Below are positions 8,635 through 16,746 of a stretch of DNA of 35,748 bases, in pieces (within the stretch, counting starts at the first letter, position 1; each line of letters starts with the position of its first letter). The DNA is from Beijerinckiaceae bacterium. GTDB lineage: Bacteria > Pseudomonadota > Alphaproteobacteria > Rhizobiales > Beijerinckiaceae. Under the pieces are notes generated by a model, which had not been told where the DNA came from, did not search any database, and worked only from the letters and a program-made list of their open reading frames with translations. The translations under genes were made by a program, and so were the position numbers. The DNA lies in contig CANCSY010000008.1 of assembly GCA_947380915.1 (NCBI GenBank), positions 1 through 35,748 on the forward strand. Reading direction: 5' to 3'.

Positions 8635-9657
8635 TTATTCGGCGGCGATGGCGACCCGCTCGGGCTTCACCGGCAGATTGAGAATGCGCACGGCATTGTC
8701 GTAGAAGAGCTTCTGCTTCTGCTCATCGGTCAGATCAATCTGCTCCAGAAGCGCCAGACATTCGGCAGGCTCCCAGCAGGGATAGTCCGTGCCATACATG
8801 ACATTGTCGATGCCGTAATATTCCATGGCGAAGCGGATGCCGGCCGCATGGGGCGACACGGTGTCCGTGAACATGTTCCGCATGTAGTGGCTGGCGGGCT
8901 TGGGCAGCTTGGCGCCCTTGGTGTTCTTGTCCATGCGGCCGGACTGATAGGGCAAGGCCCCGCCCGTATGGGACATGACGATCTTGAGATCGGGGTGTCG
9001 CTCCAGGGTTCCGGACAGGACGAGGCGCATGGCCGCGACGCTGACCTCGACCACACGGCCGAGCGAACTGTGCAGGGCGCCCCCGTAGCCGTTCAGCATG
9101 TTGTTGAACATGGCGTCCGTCGGGTGGATGAAGACCGGCAGGTTCAGCTCGGCGCAGCGCGCATAGAAGGGCTGCAACCGCTCCGCATCGATGCGCGGAT
9201 CAGCGCCTATGGAGCCTGGCAGGTTGACGCCGATCAGGTTCAGGCGGCCCACCGCATCCTCCAGAACATCCATCGCCCCCTTCTCGTCCTGGAACGGAAT
9301 GGCCGCGCTGGCGAAGAACCGGCCGGGATGGCGACGCTGGGCGGCGGACATTTCCTCATTCCAGAGGATCGCCAGATCGCGCCCTTCCTCCTTGGGCAGA
9401 GCGGAGAAGAACACCGAGAAGGGGCCAATGGAGCCAACCGCGTCCACCTGATGGCCAAGGGAGTCCATATACTGGAACTGGGCGTCAAGGTCGTACCATT
9501 CGGCGCCGCCGTTCAGCACGCAGTCGATGTCCGCGCGCAGGGTGGTGGTGTAGCCGCCCCGGTCGTTGGGCTTGGAGAAGGGATAATCCGTGCGCTGGCA
9601 CATCTTGTTCAGGACCGAGCGCGGCCACCAATGAAAGTGGGAATCAATGATGTGCAT
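8635..9657 (-). CDS. Amidohydrolase_2 family protein (ACMSD-like decarboxylase/hydrolase), copy 1
   Basis: A 340-residue TIM-barrel metalloenzyme of the PF04909 type, a family that includes ACMSD, 5-carboxyvanillate decarboxylase and related hydrolases. Metal ligands are visible: His7-x-His9 (DSHFHW), His178 (IHPTD), His230 (SHTGG) and Asp291 (YGTDYP). The start at 9657 matches the paralogue at 10957-11988, which also begins MHIIDSHFHW; upstream in-frame ATGs give poor extensions. It is probably cytoplasmic and the first gene of a two-gene operon with SBP4. All ligands are kept, so it should be active on an aromatic or unsaturated acid; the substrate is unknown. Confidence 0.9.
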   Translation of the reverse strand: MHIIDSHFHWWPRSVLNKMCQRTDYPFSKPNDRGGYTTTLRADIDCVLNGGAEWYDLDAQFQYMDSLGHQVDAVGSIGPFSVFFSALPKEEGRDLAILWNEEMSAAQRRHPGRFFASAAIPFQDEKGAMDVLEDAVGRLNLIGVNLPGSIGADPRIDAERLQPFYARCAELNLPVFIHPTDAMFNNMLNGYGGALHSSLGRVVEVSVAAMRLVLSGTLERHPDLKIVMSHTGGALPYQSGRMDKNTKGAKLPKPASHYMRNMFTDTVSPHAAGIRFAMEYYGIDNVMYGTDYPCWEPAECLALLEQIDLTDEQKQKLFYDNAVRILNLPVKPERVAIAAE

Positions 9658-9924
9658 GGCTTCACCGTCCATCTGAATTCTTGCCTGTAGCCCACAGTGT
9701 AGCGCCATTTCGCCGCTTCGCCAATGGCGTGAAAGGGCGATCCCCCCACCCCCATGCAATGGAAGCTGCTGTTGCGTGGAGAAAGGGTCCCGATGGCGGC
9801 GGGCACTGCGAAATTCGCTTGCCGCAAGCGGACGGATCGTCGAAAGATCACCCAAGGAAGGCGTCGGCTGTTCGCAAACACGACCAGCCCCGAACGATAA
9901 CAATCAAGTGGGGGAAGCAAGTCT

Positions 9925-10947
9925 ATGGGGATGAGGATCGTCTGCGCAGGATTGTGCGCGCTTCTAGGCCTTCAGCTTCCCGCCAAGGCGGACAGTCTCG
10001 AGGATTTCTATCGAGGCAAGGACCTGGCGTTCAATGTAGGCTTTGACGTTGGTGGCGGATATGACCTTTACGCCCGCGTGCTGTCGCGCCACTTCGGCCG
10101 TCATATGCCCGGCAAGCCCGGCGTCGTCGTGCAGAACATGCCGGGCGCAGGAGGCATCCGCGCCGCGAACTACATCTATAACCTCGCGCCCCGCGACGGC
10201 TCGGTGATCGGCATGATCGACCAATCGCTGCCGCTCCAGCAATTGCTGGAGCCCGAAAGCATGAAAACCGACGTCACCAAATTCAACTGGGTCGGCCGCA
10301 TCGCCTCCAACAGCGCCATCCTCTACGCCTGGCATACGGCCCCCGTGCAGAAGATCGAGGACGCCTTCAGCAAAGAACTGATCGTTTCATCCTCGGGCGG
10401 CAACTCACGCATGATGTCGAATTTCGTGAAGAACCTTCTCGGCATGAAATTCATGATCGTGACGGGATACAAGGGCACCAATGAATCGCGGTTGGCGATG
10501 CAGCGCGGCGAGGTCCACGCCCTGACCCAGCCCTGGTCGGCGCTACGCGCGGAAAACGCCGAATGGCTTCAGGAGAAAAAGGTCAAGCTGCTGATGCAGG
10601 TTGGCGTTGACGCCCACCCCGATCTGCCGGGATTGCCCACGGTGGTGGATCTGGCGCGCAATGAGGATGAGCGCAAGCTGCTGTCCTTCATGGCCAGCGG
10701 TTCGCGCATCGGACGTTCCATCCTGTCGCCACCGAACCAGCCCGCCGAGCGGGTCGCCGCCCTGCGCGCCGCCTTCATGGCGACCATGCAGGACGAGGCT
10801 TTCATGGCGGAGATCACCAAGCTTGCACTCGATCTCGACCCGATATCCGGCGAAGAATTGCAGAAATCCGTCATCGAGACGGCAAGTCTGGACCCGGGCC
10901 TGATCGCCAAGGCCCGCAAACTGGCGGGCCTCGACGCCAAGAACTGA
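9925..10947 (+). CDS. TctC/Bug-superfamily periplasmic solute-binding protein (SBP5)
   Basis: A 340-residue secreted protein with a signal peptide ending A-K-A (about residue 22), then DSLEDFYRGKD, GGGYDLYARV, HMPGKP, QNMPGAGG and APRDGSVIG. The start is preceded by a GGGGGAAG stretch. It is divergent from amidohydrolase copy 1 across a 267-base control region and convergent with amidohydrolase copy 2 (9 bases between stops). It thus sits between two copies of the same enzyme family. Confidence 0.9.
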   Translation: MGMRIVCAGLCALLGLQLPAKADSLEDFYRGKDLAFNVGFDVGGGYDLYARVLSRHFGRHMPGKPGVVVQNMPGAGGIRAANYIYNLAPRDGSVIGMIDQSLPLQQLLEPESMKTDVTKFNWVGRIASNSAILYAWHTAPVQKIEDAFSKELIVSSSGGNSRMMSNFVKNLLGMKFMIVTGYKGTNESRLAMQRGEVHALTQPWSALRAENAEWLQEKKVKLLMQVGVDAHPDLPGLPTVVDLARNEDERKLLSFMASGSRIGRSILSPPNQPAERVAALRAAFMATMQDEAFMAEITKLALDLDPISGEELQKSVIETASLDPGLIAKARKLAGLDAKN

Positions 10948-10956
10948 ACCGCAGCC

Positions 10957-11988
10957 TTATTCGGCGGCGGCGGCCATGGCGGCTTTGCCATTGACATGGG
11001 GCAGGCCGAAGATGCGCCGGACGTTGCCGACAAAGAGCTTCTCCTTGTCGGCCTCGCTCAGATTGATCTCCTCGATCAGGCGCAGCGCCTCGGATGGCTC
11101 CCAGCAGGGATAGTCCGAGCCATACATGACATTGTCGATGCCGTAGTACTTGATGGCGAATTCGATCCCCGCCGAATGGGGCGAGACCGTATCGGTGAAC
11201 ATGCGCTTCATGTATTCGCTGGCCGGGCGCTTGATCTTCGCCGCCTTGGTGTTCTTGTCCATGCGCCCGGACTGATAGGGCAGCGCCCCGCCCGTATGGG
11301 ACAGCATGATCTTGAGATCGGGGCAATGATCCATCAGGCCCGAGAGGATCAGGCGCGCCGCGCCGACGCTCACCTCGATCACGCGGCCGAGGCTGAAGTG
11401 GAGCGTGTCGTTGTAGCCCGCCAGGATATCCGCAAAGACCGCGTCGGTGGGATGCAGGAACAGCGGGATGCCCAACTCCTCGGCGCGCTTGTAGAAGGGC
11501 CAGAGCCGCTCCGCATCGATGCGCGGGTCGGCGCCCACGCTGCCGGGCAGATTGGCGCCATAAAGGCCGAGCTTCTGAATGGCGTGGTCGAGCACTTCAA
11601 TGGCGATCTTTGTGTCGCGCAGGGGAACGGCGGCGGTGCCCCAGAAGCGGCCGGGATAGCGGCGCTGGGCGGCGGCCATTTCCTCGTTCCAGAGCATGGC
11701 GGCGTCGCGACCGGCCTCCGGCTCAAGTTCGGAAAAATAGACCGACAGCGGCCCGATGGTGCAGACCACGTCGATGTCGTGGCCGAGCGCGTCCATATCG
11801 GCGAGCTGCGTCTCGAGCGGCGCCCAGGCCGGGTGATCGGCCCGGATCTTCACCGAATAGCCCTCACGGAGCATCCAGATATAGCCGCCCTTGCCATCGC
11901 GCTCGGCGCGCGGATAGCCCTTGGCCTTGCAGGCCCATTCCAGCAGCGAACGGGGACGCCAGTGAAAATGCGAGTCGATGATATGCAT
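10957..11988 (-). CDS. Amidohydrolase_2 family protein (ACMSD-like), copy 2
   Basis: A 343-residue close paralogue of the protein at 8635-9657. Metal ligands are His7-x-His9, His179 (LHPTD), His231 (SHTGG) and Asp292 (YGSDYP). A 19-residue stretch from the metal His region (SHTGGALPYQSGRMDKNTK) is identical in both copies. They differ most at residues about 15-60, which include the variable substrate loop. The start at 11988 is set by homology. It is the last gene of a reverse run: AAA ATPase, SBP6, cupin, cupin, amidohydrolase. With a ring-cleavage-like cupin in the same run, a decarboxylation or hydrolysis step after ring opening is plausible but inferred. Confidence 0.9.
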   Translation of the reverse strand: MHIIDSHFHWRPRSLLEWACKAKGYPRAERDGKGGYIWMLREGYSVKIRADHPAWAPLETQLADMDALGHDIDVVCTIGPLSVYFSELEPEAGRDAAMLWNEEMAAAQRRYPGRFWGTAAVPLRDTKIAIEVLDHAIQKLGLYGANLPGSVGADPRIDAERLWPFYKRAEELGIPLFLHPTDAVFADILAGYNDTLHFSLGRVIEVSVGAARLILSGLMDHCPDLKIMLSHTGGALPYQSGRMDKNTKAAKIKRPASEYMKRMFTDTVSPHSAGIEFAIKYYGIDNVMYGSDYPCWEPSEALRLIEEINLSEADKEKLFVGNVRRIFGLPHVNGKAAMAAAAE

Positions 11989-12097
11989 GGCCTTCGTCTC
12001 CCCTCGCCCCCGCCAGGAGGGCTCTGCTCTCTCTTGCCCGACCAGATCAGGGCGGGAGACGCCGCCGCCCCCTGCCCCGCCCGGAATGGATGCAACC

Positions 12098-12616
12098 CTA
12101 TGCGCCACCCTTGTAGAGCGGCGAAAGCTCCGTCTGGGTGAACTCTGACGCATTATAATCGAAGAAGGGCATGTAGGAAAATGCGATCCAGTGACATTCG
12201 CTGCCCGGAACCGAATTGAAATGCTGATGCTCGACCCCGCCCTTCTTGATGGGCAGAAGCAGAAGATCTCCGGCCTCCCAGTCGACGCGCTCGCCATCCA
12301 CCACGGAATAGCCGGTCCCCTCGATCACATAGATGACGAGCCCGCCCTGATGGCGATGCCTGCCCGAATGGGAGATCAGGCTGTGGGTGAAGACGCGCCA
12401 GTCCTGCAGGCAGGTGTTCTTGTGAATTTCCGCATTGATATAATAAAGCAGCTTGCCCTGCTTGGTGTTGAAATATTCGCGGTCGTCGAGACTGACGACC
12501 ACCTGCCCGGTGTTCTGGCGATCCAGAAACTCCAGGCGGCTGCGAATGAAGATGTCATAGGGCGTCATCGTGCCAGGGTCGCGTTCGCGGGTGCGGGTGC
12601 GCTCAAGATCAGCCAT
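12098..12616 (-). CDS. Cupin protein, gentisate-dioxygenase-like, with intact metal motif
   Basis: A 172-residue single cupin barrel. Motif 1 is SGRHRHQGG with His87-x-His89, followed by YVIEGTGY. Motif 2 is GD (116-117) ... EHQHFN with His130 and His132. The H-R-H plus later His arrangement without the usual Glu resembles gentisate and 1-hydroxy-2-naphthoate dioxygenases, which bind Fe(II) with His only. It is much shorter than a gentisate dioxygenase (two cupin domains, about 340 residues). The gene is 10 bases downstream of a second cupin that has lost the matching histidines, so the two may form a heteromer equal to one bicupin. GAGGAG precedes the start. Confidence 0.85.
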   Translation of the reverse strand: MADLERTRTRERDPGTMTPYDIFIRSRLEFLDRQNTGQVVVSLDDREYFNTKQGKLLYYINAEIHKNTCLQDWRVFTHSLISHSGRHRHQGGLVIYVIEGTGYSVVDGERVDWEAGDLLLLPIKKGGVEHQHFNSVPGSECHWIAFSYMPFFDYNASEFTQTELSPLYKGGA

Positions 12617-12626
12617 TGTCGTCTCC

Positions 12627-13133
12627 TCACGCCTGCTTCAGAAAGTCGGGGGATTGTTCCAGTTGTTCGAAACCGCAGCCCCGATCGACGCTGGTGGCGG
12701 CGTAAAGGTTGGGCTCGACCACAAGCAGGCGCGCATCGCCTTCGCCATTGTTGAAGTGCTGGACGATGATCCCCTCCTTCTTGAGGGGCAGGTTCAGCAC
12801 GTCGCGGGGCTTCCACTTGTATTTGACGCCATCAATGGTCGTATATCCTGACCCCTCAACGACGAAGATGATCTGACCGCCCTGGAATTGCAGGCGCCCG
12901 GACCGGCTGTCCGGCGGAATGACCTGTTCATAAATCGCCAGCGTCGAGAGCACGATATCCTTGATGGCGGGATGCATGTACCAACGCATGATCCCCTGCG
13001 AATTCAACTCCTCCGGCAGGTCCTTGCGCCGCACCACCTGGATGCCGCTGGATTTCTCCTGGCGTTGCTCATCGCGCAGCGCCATCAGCTCATTCCAAAA
13101 ATTGCGACCATCCATTTCAGGGCGTGCGCTCAT
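12627..13133 (-). CDS. Degenerate cupin paralogue lacking metal ligands
   Basis: A 168-residue cupin with the same layout as its neighbour at 12098-12616. At the motif 1 position it reads SGRLQFQGG: the two metal histidines are Leu81 and Phe83. In motif 2 (GIIVQHFNNG) one of the two histidines is Val124 and only His126 remains. The beta-barrel core (FVVEGSGYTTIDG, RDVLNLPLKKEG) is well kept and the gene is intact, with GAGGAG before the start. This looks like a maintained non-catalytic subunit, or a ligand-binding cupin, rather than a decaying gene. It stands 24 bases downstream of SBP6 and 10 bases upstream of the intact cupin. Confidence 0.82.
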   Translation of the reverse strand: MSARPEMDGRNFWNELMALRDEQRQEKSSGIQVVRRKDLPEELNSQGIMRWYMHPAIKDIVLSTLAIYEQVIPPDSRSGRLQFQGGQIIFVVEGSGYTTIDGVKYKWKPRDVLNLPLKKEGIIVQHFNNGEGDARLLVVEPNLYAATSVDRGCGFEQLEQSPDFLKQA

Positions 13134-13157
13134 GCCAGTCTCCTCTGTTGTGCGATG

Positions 13158-14180
13158 TCATTCATAATATTTCTTCGCCACGGCGATCTGGGCGCGCGTC
13201 GCCTTGTAGGCTTCCTCGATGGAGGCCTGCACATCCTGCCAGGCAGCGGTGCTGAGTTCGAGCTTCTGCTTGTCGGCGTCGCTGATGAAGTCCTTGTCGG
13301 CGATCAGCGCGGTGAAGGCCTTGCGCATCATCTCGAGCTTGTCGGCGCTGACGCCGGGCGGCAGCATGAGCGACTGGCCAATCTCGTCCGGGCCGAAGAA
13401 GAGCTTGAAGATCTCGCGCTGCTCGTTATTGGCGGCGATTTCGAAGATGGACGGCACACCCGGCAGGTCCGGGTTCGGCAGGCGCGTATATTGGGCGACG
13501 ACGTTGATCTTCTTCTCGGCGATCCAGTCAGGCCGCGTCGCCTTCATGAAGGTCCATGGGATGATCGCCGCCTCGACTTCGCCCTGCTCCAGCGCAAGTA
13601 TGGCGTCGGTGGTGCCCTTGTAGCCCGTGATGATCTTGAACTTCGCATCCGCGACGCCATTCATCATCTGCGAGGTGATCTGCGCCTGACTGAGCGGCCC
13701 GGTGCTGGCGATCATGGTCTCTCGCAGACGAAGGTCAGCGATGGTCTTGCTGGCGGAGGTGTGCCAGGTGAACAGCGTCGCCGTAGGCGACACGATGCGG
13801 CCCACCCAACCGAACTTGCGCGCGTCATAACGAATGGGGCCCACTTCCAGCACATGCGCGAGGGCGATATTGGGCACGGAAATCGCCAAGGCCGCGCCAT
13901 CCTTGGGCGCGACTTCATAGAGCCAGTTGGCGGAGATCATGCCGCCTGCGCCGGGCATGTTCTGGGCGACGACATTGGGATTGCCCGGAATGAAACGGCC
14001 GATATGGCGCGCCACCAGACGGCCATAAAGATCGAATGATCCGCCAGGCGCATTGGGGATCACCACGCTGACATTGCGGCCCCGATAGAACTCCTCGAGG
14101 CTCTGCGCCTGCGCCGAAGCGCAAGCCAGAAAAATCGGCAGAACCGCGCCGCAAAGCCGCGACCAAAGCTTGTCCTTCAT
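13158..14180 (-). CDS. TctC/Bug-superfamily periplasmic solute-binding protein (SBP6)
   Basis: A 340-residue secreted protein with a signal peptide ending A-Q-A (about residue 25). The signature is EFYRGRNV, PGGSFDLYGRL, FIPGNP, QNMPGAGG and APKDGAALA; the glycine loop is changed to GGSFD. The C-terminal 20 residues are Lys/Ala-rich. GGGGAGGGA precedes the start. The gene lies 21 bases after the AAA ATPase and 24 bases before the cupin pair, so it is the only binding protein in what looks like a five-gene operon. Confidence 0.9.
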   Translation of the reverse strand: MKDKLWSRLCGAVLPIFLACASAQAQSLEEFYRGRNVSVVIPNAPGGSFDLYGRLVARHIGRFIPGNPNVVAQNMPGAGGMISANWLYEVAPKDGAALAISVPNIALAHVLEVGPIRYDARKFGWVGRIVSPTATLFTWHTSASKTIADLRLRETMIASTGPLSQAQITSQMMNGVADAKFKIITGYKGTTDAILALEQGEVEAAIIPWTFMKATRPDWIAEKKINVVAQYTRLPNPDLPGVPSIFEIAANNEQREIFKLFFGPDEIGQSLMLPPGVSADKLEMMRKAFTALIADKDFISDADKQKLELSTAAWQDVQASIEEAYKATRAQIAVAKKYYE

Positions 14181-14201
14181 CGCATGTCCCTCCCCGAACC
14201 G

Positions 14202-16388
14202 TCAGACGGCTTCCTTGTCATTCATGCGCAAAGCCGACTGGAAATCTTCCAAAGTCGGATGCACGAGCTGCGTATAGTTGACCCGCTCGCAGGCGGCCAG
14301 CTTGGCGCGTTCGCACAGATCCCTGATCTCGGCGCCAGACAGGTCGGCGATGATCGCAGCCATGGCCTGCGTGATGGTCTCGATGTCAGGATTGGCGCCA
14401 AGCCCCGGCATGGTCAACGCAATATTGAAGACTTCGCGCCGCCCGGCCTCATCGGGCATGGGGACGTGGATCTTGCGGCCAAACCGACCGGTGCGGATGA
14501 CGGACGGATCTATCAGGTCAAGGCGATTGGTGGCGCCAATGACGAGGATCGGCAAGCCGGGCTCGAGAGAATCGAGCTGCGCCAGCAACTGGCTGACCAC
14601 ACGCTCCGTCGTCATCGAGCCATCATGGGCGCCGCGCACGGGGGCGATGGCCTCGAGCTGATCGAAGAAGATGATCGCTGGCGAAACCTGCCGGGCCAGG
14701 CGGAACACCTCGCGAATGGCGCCCTCGGATTCGCCGAGCCATTTGGTGAAGACCTCCGGCCCGTTGACCGAGATGAAATTGACCCCGCTCTCATTGGCGA
14801 GCGCCTTGACCAGCATGGTCTTGCCCGTGCCAGAAGGCCCATGCAGCAACACCCCGGACTGGCTGTCGAGACCCGCCGCATGAAGGAAATCAGGCCGCTT
14901 GAGCATGAGATCCATGACGCTCTTCAGCCGCTTCTTCTGGGCATGCAACCCGCCAATCTGGGAGAAGGAGACGTCCGAGGCCGCCATGAAGGAATCGCGC
15001 AGGGACGAGGGCTTCACCAGCATGAGGGCAGAATCGAAATCGGTATCAGCGACCCGCAACTCCGAGGCTGAAAACTTGAAGGCCGAACGGTGATCGTCGA
15101 GCGAGACCATATGGCGACGCATGGCGCTGAGGCCCGCCTCGCGGCAAAGCTCCATCAGATCGGCGCCCAGGAAGCCATGGGTGCGCCGCGCCACCTCGCC
15201 CAAATGTTTCAGCGCCGCATCCGACAGGGGCATTTCGCGGGTGTGGATCGACAGGATCTCGCGCCGCCCCGGCGCATCGGGCGGGCCGATGAACAATTCG
15301 CGGTCGAATCGGCCGGGACGACGAAACGCCTGATCAACCGCATCGACCCGATTGGTCGTGGCGAGCACCACCACGGAATCGACGCGCTTCAACCCGTCCA
15401 TCAGGGAAAGCAACTGCGTCACCGCCCGTGTGTCCGCATGGGCGCCAGTCTCGCCGCGCTTGGGGGCGATGGCGTCGAGTTCGTCGATGAAGACGATGGA
15501 GGGCGCGTGGTGGCTGGCTTCGGAAAAAATGCGCCGCAGATTGGCTTCGGTTTCGCCCGTATAGGTGCCGATCACGTCAGGCCCGTTGAGATAGTAGAAA
15601 CGTGCGTCGATCTCGTTGGATACGGCGCGGGCCAGATGGGTCTTGCCCGAGCCGGGCGGCCCGTAAAGGATCACGCCACGGGGCGGCGTGATGCCCAGAT
15701 GCCTGTAGACATGGGGATAGCGCAGCGGCAGTTGCACCAGTTCGCGCAGGATGCGCACCTGGGTGGAAAGGCCGCCCACATCCTCGAAGGTGATGTCGAA
15801 CTGCCCTTCCGGCACATGGGAATCGAACTGGTCGATCAAGACCTGGGTCTGCGGCCCCACAATGCCCGGCGCGCCCTTGAGAGGCGCGACCTCATAGGTG
15901 GTTCCCGCCTGGGAATTGGGAAAGCGAATATAGAGCACCGCGCCGGTCGCCACGGGGGTGCGGCATTCCGCCAGAACCTCGCGAATATGGGGGGCAAGAT
16001 CATGCGCCAGCGACACATCCGCGCCCGGACGCAGCACCAGCCGGTCGATCACCCGCTCCTGCGCGCGCTCGATCTTCACCTCTTCGTTCAGATGGGCCTT
16101 GATGGACTGGCGACCGAACCGATCCAGACGGATCACGCCGGAGCCATGGGCCAGTTGCCCGCAGACGATCGCCCGGCCCAGCAGGGTGCGGCCGCGGTCC
16201 GTGGTGACAAGCAACAGGTCGCCCGCCGCAGCGCCCAGCGTCTGCATCAGCGCGGGATCAAGCTCGACATTGACCAGGGGCTTGTGGATCTCGTCGCTCG
16301 CCAGATGATCTACCGTCGCATGGGCGTGCGCCTGATCATCCCTGCCATGCTTATGGCCGTCACCATGTTGCTGCGACTGTCCACTCAT
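14202..16388 (-). CDS. Cdc48/VAT-type tandem AAA+ ATPase with altered D2 Walker B
   Basis: A 728-residue protein with the layout of p97/Cdc48/VAT: a His-rich tail (7-28), an N-domain (about 35-190), AAA D1 (about 195-440) and D2 (about 470-715). D1 has Walker A GPPGSGKT (243-250), Walker B IVFIDE (Asp302-Glu303) and RRPGRFDRE (356-364). D2 has Walker A GPSGTGKT (517-524), but Walker B reads IIFFDQ (Asp576-Gln577), and the later motif is RTGRFGRK with Gly637 in place of the usual acidic residue. The Gln codon is CAG. The family unfolds or remodels proteins as hexamers; here D2 should bind ATP but hydrolyse it poorly. The start at 16388 is chosen for its AGGA site and the family N-terminus. It heads the run with SBP6, cupins and amidohydrolase. 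Confidence 0.93.
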   Translation of the reverse strand: MSGQSQQHGDGHKHGRDDQAHAHATVDHLASDEIHKPLVNVELDPALMQTLGAAAGDLLLVTTDRGRTLLGRAIVCGQLAHGSGVIRLDRFGRQSIKAHLNEEVKIERAQERVIDRLVLRPGADVSLAHDLAPHIREVLAECRTPVATGAVLYIRFPNSQAGTTYEVAPLKGAPGIVGPQTQVLIDQFDSHVPEGQFDITFEDVGGLSTQVRILRELVQLPLRYPHVYRHLGITPPRGVILYGPPGSGKTHLARAVSNEIDARFYYLNGPDVIGTYTGETEANLRRIFSEASHHAPSIVFIDELDAIAPKRGETGAHADTRAVTQLLSLMDGLKRVDSVVVLATTNRVDAVDQAFRRPGRFDRELFIGPPDAPGRREILSIHTREMPLSDAALKHLGEVARRTHGFLGADLMELCREAGLSAMRRHMVSLDDHRSAFKFSASELRVADTDFDSALMLVKPSSLRDSFMAASDVSFSQIGGLHAQKKRLKSVMDLMLKRPDFLHAAGLDSQSGVLLHGPSGTGKTMLVKALANESGVNFISVNGPEVFTKWLGESEGAIREVFRLARQVSPAIIFFDQLEAIAPVRGAHDGSMTTERVVSQLLAQLDSLEPGLPILVIGATNRLDLIDPSVIRTGRFGRKIHVPMPDEAGRREVFNIALTMPGLGANPDIETITQAMAAIIADLSGAEIRDLCERAKLAACERVNYTQLVHPTLEDFQSALRMNDKEAV

Positions 16389-16746
16389 GATTTCCTGCCT
16401 CACGCCATTTCTTGAACCAGCGATATAGGTCGCGCGAGGCGGCAAGGGCTCGTATAACGAGGATGCGGTTTAGAACGCTCGCCCTTGCAACCTCCCCCCT
16501 TTTTTACCGGGCGTGCCGCATATAATCAGGGCGAGAGGGTCCGGTCAATGTGAACACTTGTGGAGTTCATGGGTTGCCAGGCCCCCCTGCGGTCACCTTG
16601 AAGGCGAAGTGAAACGCCGGCAGATCCTCGCCGGGATGATGCAAAAGCGGGGTTGTCTCGTCGAGCCAGCCTGTTTCTTTTTCCGGCAAACCGGTCCTAT
16701 ACTGACCGCAAAGCCGGGAGACGCTGGCGCCGCGAGGGGAGTGGAA
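16389..16746. other. Divergent control region between AAA ATPase and SBP7
   Basis: This 358-base gap has no convincing gene. It contains an inverted repeat CTCGT-ATA-ACGAG (16449-16461), a TATAAT word (16521-16526) without a clear -35 at the right distance, and a C/T-rich run (16490-16505). Promoters for both flanking genes should lie here. Confidence 0.4.

Noticed and set aside
8578..9690. 370-codon forward ORF
   Set aside because: Antisense of amidohydrolase copy 1; no family features. A GC-rich codon pattern leaves the opposite strand open.
10996..12141. 381-codon forward ORF
   Set aside because: Antisense of amidohydrolase copy 2 with His/Gly/Arg-rich nonsense translation.
12888..16415. 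Forward ORFs 12888-14039, 14184-15071 and 15090-16415
   Set aside because: Shadows of the cupin, SBP6 and AAA ATPase genes, which have clear motifs on the reverse strand.
16498..16526. TATAAT at 16521 as a full sigma-70 promoter for SBP7
   Set aside because: No acceptable -35 hexamer at 16-18 bases upstream; kept only as a note in the control-region entry.
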